Below, in pieces: positions 23,387-31,069 of a stretch of 38,986 nucleotides of DNA. Each line of letters begins with the position of its first letter. The stretch's first letter is position 1. The notes beneath the pieces are model-generated. The model was not told where the DNA came from and searched no databases. It saw only the letters and a list, made by a program, of their open reading frames with translations. The translations under genes and the position numbers were made by a program. The DNA comes from Comamonadaceae bacterium (GTDB lineage Bacteria > Pseudomonadota > Gammaproteobacteria > Burkholderiales > Burkholderiaceae_C): contig CANFJQ010000010.1 of the NCBI GenBank assembly GCA_947447615.1, positions 1 to 38,986 of the forward strand. Reading direction: 5' to 3'.

Positions 23387-24523
23387 TTAGACGATTATGA
23401 GATTTTCTGTCCCGTTGCTCAGGCTGGCCACGCCCTCCTCATTGCCGCGCAGCTTGATATCCAGGCGCAAGTCATTGGCCGAATCGGCGTATCGAATCGC
23501 GTCGTCGTAGCTGATCAGGCTGTTTTGGTGTAACGCATAGAGCGCTTGGTCAAAAGTTTGCATGCCCAGGCTCTGGCTTTTCTTCATGGTCTCTTTGATC
23601 TCGGCCACTTCGCCTTTTTTGATCAGACCGGCCACCATGGGCGAGTTCAGCATAATTTCGATCGCCGCCACACGGCCCTTGCCGCTGGCGCGTGGCAGCA
23701 AGCGCTGTGAAATGATGGCGCTCAAGTTAAGGGACAAGTCCTGCAAGAGTTGCAATCTGCGCGTGTCGGGGAAGAAATTGATGATGCGGTCCAGCGCTTG
23801 GTTGGCGTTGTTGGCATGCATGGTGGCGATACAAAAGTGGCCGGTTTCTGCAAAATCGATGATCAGCTCGACGGTTTCGCGGTCACGCAATTCGCCAAAC
23901 ATGATCACGTCGGGTGCCTGGCGCAAGGCATTGCGTAAGGCGTTTTCCCAACTATCGGTATCTAGGCCGACTTCGCGCTGGGTGACGATGCAGTTTTTGT
24001 GGGGATGCACAAACTCCACCGGGTCTTCTACCGTCACGATATGACCGTAAGAATTGGCATTGCGCCAGTCCAACATCGCTGCCAGCGTAGTGGATTTTCC
24101 CGAGCCCGTACCGCCTACCATGATGCAAAGTCCGCGCTTGTTCATGGCCACGTGTTTGAGCACCTGAGGCAAGTTCATCTCGTCGATGCTGGGCGGCTTG
24201 AACGGTATGGAGCGCAGCACCATACCCACCTTGCCCAATTGCACAAAGGCATTCACGCGAAAGCGGCCTATGCCGGGCGGCGCGATGGCAAAGTTGCATT
24301 CTTTATGGCGCTCAAAATCGGCAAACTGGCGGTCTGTCATGAGGGCGCGGGCCAGCATGGCGGTGTGTTCGGGCAGCAAGGATTGCGGTGAGGCTTTGGT
24401 CAGGATGCCGTCGATTTTGAAAGCCGGTGGAAAGTCTGCGGTAATGAACAAGTCGCTCGCTTTATGGGTGGACATGAGCTTGAGCATTTCAGAAAAAAGT
24501 TGTGATGCTTGTTCGCGGTTCAT
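23387..24523 (-). CDS. pilU: Type IV pilus retraction ATPase paralogue PilU
   Basis: A PilT-like hexameric ATPase that assists pilus retraction and twitching at the inner membrane. 378 residues. Walker A GGTGSGKST at 137-145, the Asp box TVEDPVEFVH, Walker B region VIMFGELRDRETV, and the His box TMHANNANQALDRI are all present. Against PilT, it has a longer C-terminus (LSLNLSAIISQRLLPRASGK and beyond) and GGTGSGKST rather than GPTGSGKST, both typical of PilU. Lies 41 bp downstream of pilT in the same direction, the standard pilTU operon. No other pilus genes are in the window. Confidence 0.94.
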   Translation of the reverse strand: MNREQASQLFSEMLKLMSTHKASDLFITADFPPAFKIDGILTKASPQSLLPEHTAMLARALMTDRQFADFERHKECNFAIAPPGIGRFRVNAFVQLGKVGMVLRSIPFKPPSIDEMNLPQVLKHVAMNKRGLCIMVGGTGSGKSTTLAAMLDWRNANSYGHIVTVEDPVEFVHPHKNCIVTQREVGLDTDSWENALRNALRQAPDVIMFGELRDRETVELIIDFAETGHFCIATMHANNANQALDRIINFFPDTRRLQLLQDLSLNLSAIISQRLLPRASGKGRVAAIEIMLNSPMVAGLIKKGEVAEIKETMKKSQSLGMQTFDQALYALHQNSLISYDDAIRYADSANDLRLDIKLRGNEEGVASLSNGTENLIIV

Positions 24524-24564
24524 AGTGGAGATCCTTTTAGATACGGTGCCTGCATACCGCGAAC

Positions 24565-25608
24565 TTAGCCATTGAATGATTCAGGCGTTTTCGCCTTGCC
24601 GCGTGCCTCATCTCGGCTGATGCGGTTGGACTTGACCAGGGCCATCAAGTTCTGGTCCAGGGTTTGCATGCCTACGCCATTGCCCATTTGAATGGCGGAA
24701 TACATTTGCGCCACCTTGCCTTCGCGAATCAGATTGCGGATGCTGTTGGTGCCCAGCATGATTTCATGCGCAGCCACACGGCCGTCGTTGGTAATGTTTT
24801 TACACAAGGTTTGCGAGATCACCGCTTGCAGCGACTCGGACAACATGGCCCGCACCATTTCTTTTTCGTCACCGGGAAAGACATCAATAATTCGGTCGAT
24901 CGTCTTGGCGGCGCTGGAGGTGTGCAAAGTGCCAAACACCAGGTGACCGGTTTCGGCGGCGGAGAGGGCCAGGCGTATGGTTTCCAAGTCGCGCAACTCG
25001 CCCACCAAAATCGCGTCCGGGTCTTCGCGCAAGGCCGAGCGCAGCGCTTCTGCAAATCCATGGGTATGGGGTCCGACTTCGCGCTGGTTAATCAGGCAAT
25101 TGCGCGAGATATGGACAAATTCGATCGGGTCTTCAATCGTCAGAATATGTCCGTGCTCGTTTTCGTTCAGGTGGTTGACCATGCCCGCTAGCGTGGTGGA
25201 TTTGCCCGAACCGGTGGGGCCGGTCACCAGCACCAGGCCGCGCGGTTTGAGCGCGATATCGGCAAAGATAGCCGGGGCATTGAGTTGTTCCAGACTTAAG
25301 ATTTTGCTGGGAATCGTTCGAAATACAGCGCCAGCGCCGCGTAGCTGGTTAAAGGCATTCACCCGAAACCGCGACAGACCTTCTATTTCAAATGAAAAAT
25401 CAGCCTCCAGCATTTCTTCAAAGCGCTTGCGCTGGCCGTCGCTCATGATGTCGTAAATCATGGCCAGCACTTCTTTGTGCTCCAGATCCGGTAGATTGAG
25501 CCGCCGCACGTCGCCGTGAACCCTTAACATGGGCGGCAAGCCGGCCGATAGGTGTAAATCCGAGGCCTTGTTTTTGACGCTAAATGCCAGTAGCTGCGAT
25601 ATATCCAT
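24565..25608 (-). CDS. pilT: Type IV pilus twitching motility ATPase PilT
   Basis: Powers pilus disassembly and retraction. 347 residues, full length. MDISQLLAFSVKNKASDLHL is the canonical start; then Walker A GPTGSGKST at 130-138 with K136, Asp box ILTIEDPIEFVH, Walker B AILVGELRDLETI with E204, and His box GTLHTSSAAKTIDRIIDVFP. The C-terminal region has the PilT-type AAHEIMLGTNSIRNLIREGK. Diverges from yggS over a 72-bp AT-rich gap, as in many proteobacteria. Confidence 0.97.
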   Translation of the reverse strand: MDISQLLAFSVKNKASDLHLSAGLPPMLRVHGDVRRLNLPDLEHKEVLAMIYDIMSDGQRKRFEEMLEADFSFEIEGLSRFRVNAFNQLRGAGAVFRTIPSKILSLEQLNAPAIFADIALKPRGLVLVTGPTGSGKSTTLAGMVNHLNENEHGHILTIEDPIEFVHISRNCLINQREVGPHTHGFAEALRSALREDPDAILVGELRDLETIRLALSAAETGHLVFGTLHTSSAAKTIDRIIDVFPGDEKEMVRAMLSESLQAVISQTLCKNITNDGRVAAHEIMLGTNSIRNLIREGKVAQMYSAIQMGNGVGMQTLDQNLMALVKSNRISRDEARGKAKTPESFNG

Positions 25609-25680
25609 GGTGCTAACTCCCTATCCCTAGTTATTTTTACCAACAAATAAAATAATTATTTCAAATACGATATTCTAATT

Positions 25681-26373
25681 ATGTTGGAAATAAAAACTAA
25701 TTTGGATGCAATTTCGTTGCGCATCGAGAAAGCTTGCGCGGCGGCGGGTCGGGCGCCAAACGCGGTGCGGCTGCTGGCGGTCTCCAAGACCTTTCCCGCG
25801 CAAGCGGTCGCCCAGGCCCATGCGGCAGGTCAGATCGACTTCGGCGAGAACTACATCCAAGAGGGCGTGGAAAAAATCCAGGCCCTGGCGCATTTACCTT
25901 TGGTGTGGCACTGCATTGGCCCGATCCAAAGCAATAAAACCCGCCTGGTGGCCGAACATTTCGATTGGGTGCATTCGGTGGACCGGCTCAAAATTGCGCA
26001 AAGGCTGAGCGAACAAAGGCCGGCGGCGCTACGGCCGCTGCAAGTTTGTATCCAAGTCAATGTCGATGGCGGCCCGACCAAAGCGGGTGTGCCGCCCGAA
26101 CAAGCTGCCGAGCTGGCCCGCCAGATAGCCAGCCTGTCGGGCTTGCGCCTACGCGGGATCATGAGCATTCCCGAGCCCGCGCCGGACTTTGCCAGCGCCC
26201 TCGAAGTCCATCAGCGCAGCCACGCCCTGTACGAATCCCTCAAAGCCCAGGGCTTTGACCTGGATACTTTGTCTTTAGGTATGAGCGCGGATTTGGAAGC
26301 CGCTATCCACGCGGGCAGCACGATGGTGCGGGTGGGGTCGGCGATTTTTGGCGCGCGCAGCGCACAGGCATAA
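25681..26373 (+). CDS. YggS/PLPBP-family pyridoxal phosphate homeostasis protein
   Basis: 230 residues, the alanine-racemase-type TIM barrel that binds PLP and buffers vitamin B6 levels without known catalysis. The PLP lysine is K36 in RLLAVSKTFPAQAV; QIDFGENYIQEGVEKIQAL, WHCIGPIQSNKTRLVAEHFD and VHSVDRLKIAQRL follow, then LRGIMSIPEP, and LSLGMSADLEAAIHAGSTMV then RVGSAIFGAR, the phosphate-binding end. The ATG has no Shine-Dalgarno sequence; TATTCT at 25671-25676, four bases upstream, may be a -10 element, so a very short or leaderless mRNA is possible. Divergent from pilT, its common partner. Confidence 0.94.
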   Translation: MLEIKTNLDAISLRIEKACAAAGRAPNAVRLLAVSKTFPAQAVAQAHAAGQIDFGENYIQEGVEKIQALAHLPLVWHCIGPIQSNKTRLVAEHFDWVHSVDRLKIAQRLSEQRPAALRPLQVCIQVNVDGGPTKAGVPPEQAAELARQIASLSGLRLRGIMSIPEPAPDFASALEVHQRSHALYESLKAQGFDLDTLSLGMSADLEAAIHAGSTMVRVGSAIFGARSAQA

Positions 26374-26401
26374 AAAAGCCCTTGCTAAAAAGCAAGGGCT
26401 T
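26370..26401 (-). terminator. Intrinsic terminator of ompW
   Basis: Read on the minus strand: a 10-bp stem (AAGCCCTTGC / GCAAGGGCTT, 26376-26385 and 26392-26401) with a 6-base loop, followed by a run of T (26377-26372). It lies ~48 bp beyond the ompW stop. The plus strand lacks a T run, so it acts mainly for ompW though the stem also follows yggS. Confidence 0.85.
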
Positions 26402-26448
26402 ACATCCAAGGCCTGTGATGGGCCGGCGCCTTCGCGCCGACGGTGAAC

Positions 26449-27117
26449 TTAGAACTTGGTGCCAATCGTGATGCCGTAAGACGCCGGGTCCAGCGTAACG
26501 TCCAGCGTTTGGCCAGTCGAAAAAGTATTTCGGGTTTGCAGCATGGTCTTGCTGTAAAACACGTCAACGAATAACTTGTCATTGATGGCGTAGGTCAGCC
26601 CGATTTGCGGCGTCACGGTGAACTTCGAATCAACCTTGATAGTCGTCGTCGGTCCGCCGGGGTTGGTCATGGCCGTCAGCGAAGCGCCGCCTTTTTCGTT
26701 AAAGAAATAGGCGTAGGTTGCGCCTATGCCCACGTAGGGCCGGAATTGGCTGTCGGCTTCCATAAAGCGGTATTGGAAAAACACCGTCATCGGCAATGCC
26801 TGAACTTCCCCGATTTGCCCTGCCGCTGCCAAGGCGCCTGCGCCGTAAAGCTTGTGCGTGAAAGGCAATGCCAGCGGCACATCAATGGAAATATTGTCGG
26901 TGTACATATAGGTGACGCCACCGCTGACTTGGCTCGCCGAGCTGACGTCGGTCTTCGTTCCGGCAAAGCTGGGCGCGGTCATGTCGCCGCTGCTGACTTG
27001 CGGTGCAATCGTGGTTGCGCCGACGCGGCCCAGCCAAGTTCCGGCTGATTGGGCGCTAGCCATAGTAGCAGCGAGTGAAAGCGCTGAAAAAGTAAAAAAT
27101 GCGATTGATTTTTTCAT
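26449..27117 (-). CDS. ompW: OmpW-family outer-membrane protein
   Basis: 222 residues, an 8-stranded beta-barrel of the OmpW family that admits small hydrophobic molecules through the outer membrane. Sec signal peptide MKKSIAFFTFSALSLAATMA then SA. Barrel strands show TYMYTDNISIDVPLALPFTH (the conserved 'yf.tdnigvel.aa.Pf.H' block), FRPYVGIGATYAYFF (PYvGaGinyt), and a C-terminal phenylalanine (GITIGTKF), needed for BAM assembly. The chosen ATG at 27117 has GGAGA at proper distance; an upstream in-frame ATG would add 12 non-signal residues. 26 bp separate it from the preceding SGNH gene. Confidence 0.93.
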   Translation of the reverse strand: MKKSIAFFTFSALSLAATMASAQSAGTWLGRVGATTIAPQVSSGDMTAPSFAGTKTDVSSASQVSGGVTYMYTDNISIDVPLALPFTHKLYGAGALAAAGQIGEVQALPMTVFFQYRFMEADSQFRPYVGIGATYAYFFNEKGGASLTAMTNPGGPTTTIKVDSKFTVTPQIGLTYAINDKLFVDVFYSKTMLQTRNTFSTGQTLDVTLDPASYGITIGTKF

Positions 27118-27143
27118 GGGTAATTCTCCGGACATGCGCACGA

Positions 27144-28409
27144 TTAAAGCCAACCGGCCAAGACCAACTCTTTGGTGACAAACTGAGCAAGCAATTTGTG
27201 ACCATAAGGAGTGGGGTGTACGCCGTCTGCAAACAAATAGCGGGATGTGTCACCAGCGATCACGTTACTCGAGTTGCAAAAGAGTGAGCTTCCGGTCGGA
27301 TTGGTCACACTATCGACCTTGCACACCTTGTCTTTTACGTTGGTGAGCCCGAACTGTGCAGGCGTAGCAAACTGTTTTTGGTTTTCTGTAAATACATCCA
27401 ATAAAAGAACCGAATTGGCCCCAGTGAGCTCAGATTTCAGCTTGCTGTTAAATGCATTTAGCATTGCGGCAGTCAAGGGCCTTGCCTCACTTGTAGTGCC
27501 TGGGGCTTGACTGGCGTCCGGGATGTTCATCACTACTACGCGTTTAGCGCCACTGGAAACTATAGATTTGACCGCGTCGGCCAATTCTTTCGCCGCTAAT
27601 GTCACGCCTGCTAACGCAGCCGGTGTGGCGTCGTTGCTTGCTAAGGCAACCAGGGCCGCACCTTGATCAGCCGCAGCGCCGAACGCCACTGGGTTGTTAT
27701 AGCTATTAGCGACTGCGTGTGTAGCAGCCGCGGTGATTGCCGCGCCAATAATTACTGCACTAGAGGCGTCCGCGGCAACTTGCGCAGCCACCGCAGTTTG
27801 CACAGCAGTTTGAACCGCTGCTTGGTTAGCTGACGGCGCTCCTAAAACCAAGCGCGTAACTACAGCATTCATGAAAGATGTTTTAAAAGCGTCTCCTTGT
27901 ACAAACAAGTCATTGGCGCCACCTTGCACGGTCACCAGCTCTGTGCCCTTAAATTTTCCGCCGTTAGCCGGTAGTGCCAAAAAGTTCTGGATTTGTGTGA
28001 CTACCGGCTCGGTCAAAGCACCTGTGGAGTGGCCGGAGCCGTTGGCGTCAGTAACCCGGGACCCGCCTTGTGCGTAATTGGTACAGCCCGGCACCGGTGC
28101 TACAGCGCCTGCAAAGCCCACGCGCGCCGCGCAGGAGGGCGTGCCCACGATCGCCGCCGCCACCAGTTGCGGTCACACATAGCTGGGCGCGGTGCTTGCG
28201 CCAATGGCGCCGGTTATACCGTTAACGGTGAACATGCCACCCACTGCGGCAATCTGTGGCACTTTATAAGCCCCCGGATCGCTCAGACTATCGCCAAAAG
28301 ACACCACGCTGGAATACGTCACTTTGGCGGCTTGCTCTGATCCGCCGCCGCAGGCTGCAAGCAGCAATGCCGTGATGGAACCGAGCGCCAATTGCTTTAC
28401 AAATCGCAT
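27144..28409 (-). pseudogene. SGNH/GDSL-hydrolase lipoprotein interrupted by an in-frame TGA
   Basis: The frame runs 422 codons with a single TGA at codon 79 (28175-28173). Before it: MRFVKQLALGSITALLLAAC (lipobox LAAC, cysteine 20) and VVSFGDSLSDPGAY, the block I catalytic serine (S41). After it: CAARVGFAGAVAPVPGCTNY then AQGGSRVTD, VTVQGGANDLF (block III), and LFADGVHPTPYGHKLLAQFV (the D-x-x-H of block V). All catalytic parts survive on either side in one frame, and TGA is one base from TGG, expected tryptophan in the -SYVWPQLVAAA- context. So this is a recent nonsense change in a secreted esterase/lipase gene, or readthrough or a sequencing error. AAGGAG lies at 28419-28424. Confidence 0.82.
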
Positions 28410-28444
28410 ACTGAATATCTCCTTGGCTGTTGAGGGCGATGTAA

Positions 28445-28480
28445 TTTGATAAAAACAACAAAATTGTTAAAAACATCAAA
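28445..28480. promoter_or_regulatory. Nested dyad upstream of the SGNH gene
   Basis: Two inverted repeats share one centre: outer TTTGAT / ATCAAA (28445-28450 and 28475-28480) and inner AACAA / TTGTT (28457-28461 and 28464-28468). The region is AT-rich and 36-71 bases upstream of the start. It looks like an operator for a dimeric regulator, or part of the promoter. Bases 28481-28670, between it and the transporter gene, hold no gene I can support. Confidence 0.4.
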
Positions 28481-28670
28481 TTCGCGGCGTAATCTAACCC
28501 CGCCAGGGCGACTTGGTAATTCGGGTATACCCTTCTAACTGAGGTGATGCATGAAGTGAGAACTAGATTTCTAACTAGTTTGGGAACCAAGCCAAATGCC
28601 TTGGAATTCCCGGGCTGCGCCCGCCCTGGCTTGCACCGTTTGGTGCCGCTGCCGTTAGCGTTTATGCAAT

Positions 28671-28928
28671 TTAGGCGCGGTAGCGCAGCTTCATCAGCAA
28701 AATCGCCAATGCCAATGACAGCGTGATGCCGTTGGAAATTATGATGGGCCAGGCCGACAATAGCCAGCCGTAAACCACCCACAAAGCAATACCGATGGTC
28801 AGCACGGTGTACATGCCCAGCGAGATGCCGCTCACGTCTTTGGTGCGGAAGGTGTGCCAGACCTGGGGCATAAAGGCAATAGTGGTCAGTCCGGCGCCTA
28901 CGGTGCCTATGGTGTCGGTAAGGTTCAT
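28671..28928 (-). CDS. SemiSWEET-family sugar transporter
   Basis: 85 residues with three membrane helices, one PQ-loop/MtN3 unit; SemiSWEETs dimerise to make a sugar pore in the inner membrane. The first helix has IGTVGAGLTTIAFMPQVWHT with the family PQ motif; then RTKDVSGISLGMYTVLTIGI (the 'K...gvS...y.....g' loop and second helix) and SNGITLSLALAILLMKLRY for the third helix with the conserved asparagine (N66). Length is right for a complete gene. It starts 8 bp after the dacB stop on the same strand, so it may be read through from dacB. Confidence 0.93.
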   Translation of the reverse strand: MNLTDTIGTVGAGLTTIAFMPQVWHTFRTKDVSGISLGMYTVLTIGIALWVVYGWLLSAWPIIISNGITLSLALAILLMKLRYRA

Positions 28929-28936
28929 AAATGTAT

Positions 28937-30361
28937 TTATTTGTCCTGGGCGGCCCAGTCCACCAGCGCGTCAAGCACAGGGCGCGCGGCTGCTGCATTG
29001 GCATGGTTGATCAAGGCGACTACGGCATAGCGTTTGCCGCTGGCGGCATCGACATAGCCGGCGATGGCGTTCACCCCCAAAATGCTGCCGGTCTTGAGGT
29101 GGGCGCTGCCTGCCGCGCGGGCCTTGGAGCGTAAAAGTGTTCCGTCGATACCGCTAATCGGCAGGGATGCCATCAATTCGGGCATCAAAGGCGAGCGATA
29201 GGCGTGTTGCAGGAGCAGGCCCAAGGCACGGGCGCTGACGCGTTCGCTGCGCGATAGGCCTGCGCCGTTGTCCACCAAAGGCGCGTCTTCCGTGCCTATG
29301 CGCGCCTCCCACCATTTTTGCAACACGGCGCGCGATTGCTCTGCCCGCGCCGTGCCGCTGCCGCCTTCGCGCCCCAGTGTCAAAAAGACTTGCTGGGCCA
29401 TGACGTTATTGCTGTATTTGTTGATTTCGCGCACCACCTCGGCCAGCGGCGGCGAGCGCCACTCCAGCAGCGGCTTGGCCTCTAGCAGTTTGGCGGGCAC
29501 CGTGCCCAAGCGGACGCTACCGTCCAGGCCCGCGCCCATGCTGCGCCACAGGCCTTGCACCGCGCGTGGCGCATAACTCGCTGGATCGGCATAGGCAATC
29601 GGCCAGATTTTCTCGCCGCAACTGGCGGGCAGGGCGCCGCCAAAGCGGATGCGCAGAGGGTCGGAAAAATCTGCCTTGAGCGCCGCGCGGTAGTCGTTGC
29701 ACCCGCCGTTGCCCAGCGGCACGCTGTCCTGGGTTTGCACGCCCCACAAAGGCGGGTCGTACTGCACCCGCGCCACACGCCCGCCGGGCTCGGGTGTGAA
29801 GGTCATAACGATAGATTTGTAATTGATGAGCAGCGCCTCAGGCCGCGCGTTGTAGGGACGCAGCGGTTCGCCATCAAAAGCCGCCGGATCTTGGTCTGGC
29901 ACATAAAACGCACTGTTGTCCAGCACGATGTCGCCGCTGATGCGCGTAATGCCCAGGCCTTGCACCCGGCGCAGCAGCAGCCACAGGCGTTCTAAGACGA
30001 GTTGCGGATCGCCCTGGCCTTGGATGTACAAATTACCGGCCAGCGTGCCATCGCGCACCGGGCCGTCGATGTACACCGGCGTGCTCCAGCTAAACGCCGG
30101 CCCCAGCAAGTCCAGCGCCGCGTAGGTGGTGAGCAACTTGATTACCGAGGCCGCTTGCATGGGCGCTTCGCTGCGGTGTTGCAAGCGCGGCGCGGCTTTG
30201 GCGTCTTGCGCGTCCACCACCAAAAATGCGGTGGCGCTGGCGGGAATGCGGGCACGCTGCAAAGCCTCTTCCACCGCTGCTGGTAGCTGGGCCTGCGCGC
30301 TTGCGCTGACCGCAAATAACAGCGCAGTAATGCCAAGCCGCAGGTGGAGATAAAAACCCAT
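28937..30361 (-). CDS. dacB: D-alanyl-D-alanine carboxypeptidase/endopeptidase (PBP4 type)
   Basis: Class C penicillin-binding protein that trims peptidoglycan peptides in the periplasm. 474 residues. A signal peptide (to about residue 24, ...SASAQA) precedes the catalytic domain. Motifs: ASVIKLLTTYAALDLLG with S72 and K75 (SxxK), NKYSNNVMAQQ (SxN), and SAHLKTGSILGVNAIAGYVD (KTG). Between the first two lies the large inserted region typical of DacB, with GNLYIQGQGDPQL and ISGDIVLDNSAF. Start at the ATG at 30361; only 60 bp upstream lies the hairpin repeat that begins at 30422, so its promoter must be squeezed into that gap or in the repeat. Confidence 0.95.
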   Translation of the reverse strand: MGFYLHLRLGITALLFAVSASAQAQLPAAVEEALQRARIPASATAFLVVDAQDAKAAPRLQHRSEAPMQAASVIKLLTTYAALDLLGPAFSWSTPVYIDGPVRDGTLAGNLYIQGQGDPQLVLERLWLLLRRVQGLGITRISGDIVLDNSAFYVPDQDPAAFDGEPLRPYNARPEALLINYKSIVMTFTPEPGGRVARVQYDPPLWGVQTQDSVPLGNGGCNDYRAALKADFSDPLRIRFGGALPASCGEKIWPIAYADPASYAPRAVQGLWRSMGAGLDGSVRLGTVPAKLLEAKPLLEWRSPPLAEVVREINKYSNNVMAQQVFLTLGREGGSGTARAEQSRAVLQKWWEARIGTEDAPLVDNGAGLSRSERVSARALGLLLQHAYRSPLMPELMASLPISGIDGTLLRSKARAAGSAHLKTGSILGVNAIAGYVDAASGKRYAVVALINHANAAAARPVLDALVDWAAQDK

Positions 30362-30535
30362 GGCTGATTATCGGTGGCAAGGTGTGTGCGGTGTTACCGG
30401 GTGGGTACGGGCGCGACGGGTCTTACTTTTCTTTGTTTCGCCAAAGAAAAGGTAAGCAAAAGAAATGCTGGTTTTTAAGGCGGGTTTCGGCCTGTAGGCC
30501 GAGGTTTCGAATACCGTTTTCGGCCTGTTGGCCGA

Positions 30536-30569
30536 GTTACTTTCTTTTGCTTTGCCAAAAGAAAGTAAC
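30536..30569. repeat. Hairpin in the left arm
   Basis: Perfect 13-bp inverted repeat (GTTACTTTCTTTT / AAAAGAAAGTAAC) with an 8-base loop. The same hairpin, with loop GGCGAAGC, is at 37326-37359 in the right arm. Could act in transcription termination or as a folding signal. Confidence 0.85.
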
Positions 30570-30973
30570 CAAAGAAAAGGCGAGCCAAAGGCCGTGCCCC
30601 TTCGGGGTACCTTGCGCTACTCGCACCGCCCGGGGTCGGGCGCAAACTCGCTACGCTCAGACAAGCGCCCGCCCTGATCCGTGCGCCGCTGCGTTGCTCA
30701 GCACGGCCTATGGCAGCGGGGGGCCGCGTGTGCTCGTTCGCTGCGCTCACATTGCACACGCTTGTTGGCGCGCTGCGTGCGCTGTCGTGGCAGCCGCCAC
30801 TTTCGGCATAACAAGCAAAACCACAACCGTACCCACAGCCGCGGCCGCGCCAAGCCCCCATCCATTAACTACGACCGCATCGTTCGCCAATCTGGGCCAA
30901 CAAACCCGCCCCGCAGCGCTCCGATTCAAAATACTTATCCCAAACGCAATCAACCAAATTGGCTGTTCAAGCT

Positions 30974-31001
30974 CCCCTTCACCCCGGCGGGGGTGAAGGG
31001 G
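30974..31001. repeat. CCCCTTCACCCC hairpin at the inner edge of the left arm
   Basis: A 12-bp perfect stem (CCCCTTCACCCC / GGGGTGAAGGGG) with a 4-base loop; repeated at 36938-36965 in the right arm. Both copies face the gene block, next to purine-rich runs. GC-rich stem without a T run. Confidence 0.85.
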
Positions 31002-31069
31002 CGGGGGGAAGCGGGGGGCAAAACAGCGGGGGGGAAGCGGGGGGCAAACCAACGCCGATAATCGACGCG

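Larger units (their letters stand above)
30422..31053 (+). repeat. Left arm of a long inverted intergenic repeat
   Basis: A ~630-bp non-coding repeat whose reverse complement recurs, diverged, at 36911-37439. It fills most of the 708-bp gap between dacB and the EamA gene. In order: a CTTACTTTTC hairpin zone, CGGCCTG(T)(A/T)GGCCGA palindromes (one extra copy here), a perfect 13-bp-stem hairpin (30536-30569), a core beginning GGCGAGCCAAAGGCCGTGCC and CTTCGGGGTACC, a region with many CGCTGCG-type words, TTAACTACGACCG, and finally a 12-bp-stem hairpin and purine-rich GGGGGGAAGCGGGGGG tracts. Open frames through it (for example text around KKVTKEKASQRPCPFG) are the same in both arms and look spurious. 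No transposase is seen. Confidence 0.88.

Noticed and set aside
28173-28175. Selenocysteine codon in the SGNH gene
   Set aside because: SGNH hydrolases are not selenoproteins, no selenocysteine insertion hairpin was evident just after the TGA, and a TGG-to-TGA change explains it more simply.
28538-28670. Hairpins (GCACC/GGTGC and similar) beyond the SemiSWEET gene
   Set aside because: Stems of only 5-6 bp without a T run; too weak to call a terminator.
30382-30996. Long open frame across the left repeat arm (text with KKVTKEKASQRPCPFG)
   Set aside because: It lies in a repeat whose inverted copy at 37 kb encodes the same text, has no domain, and covers hairpins and palindromes. Spurious.
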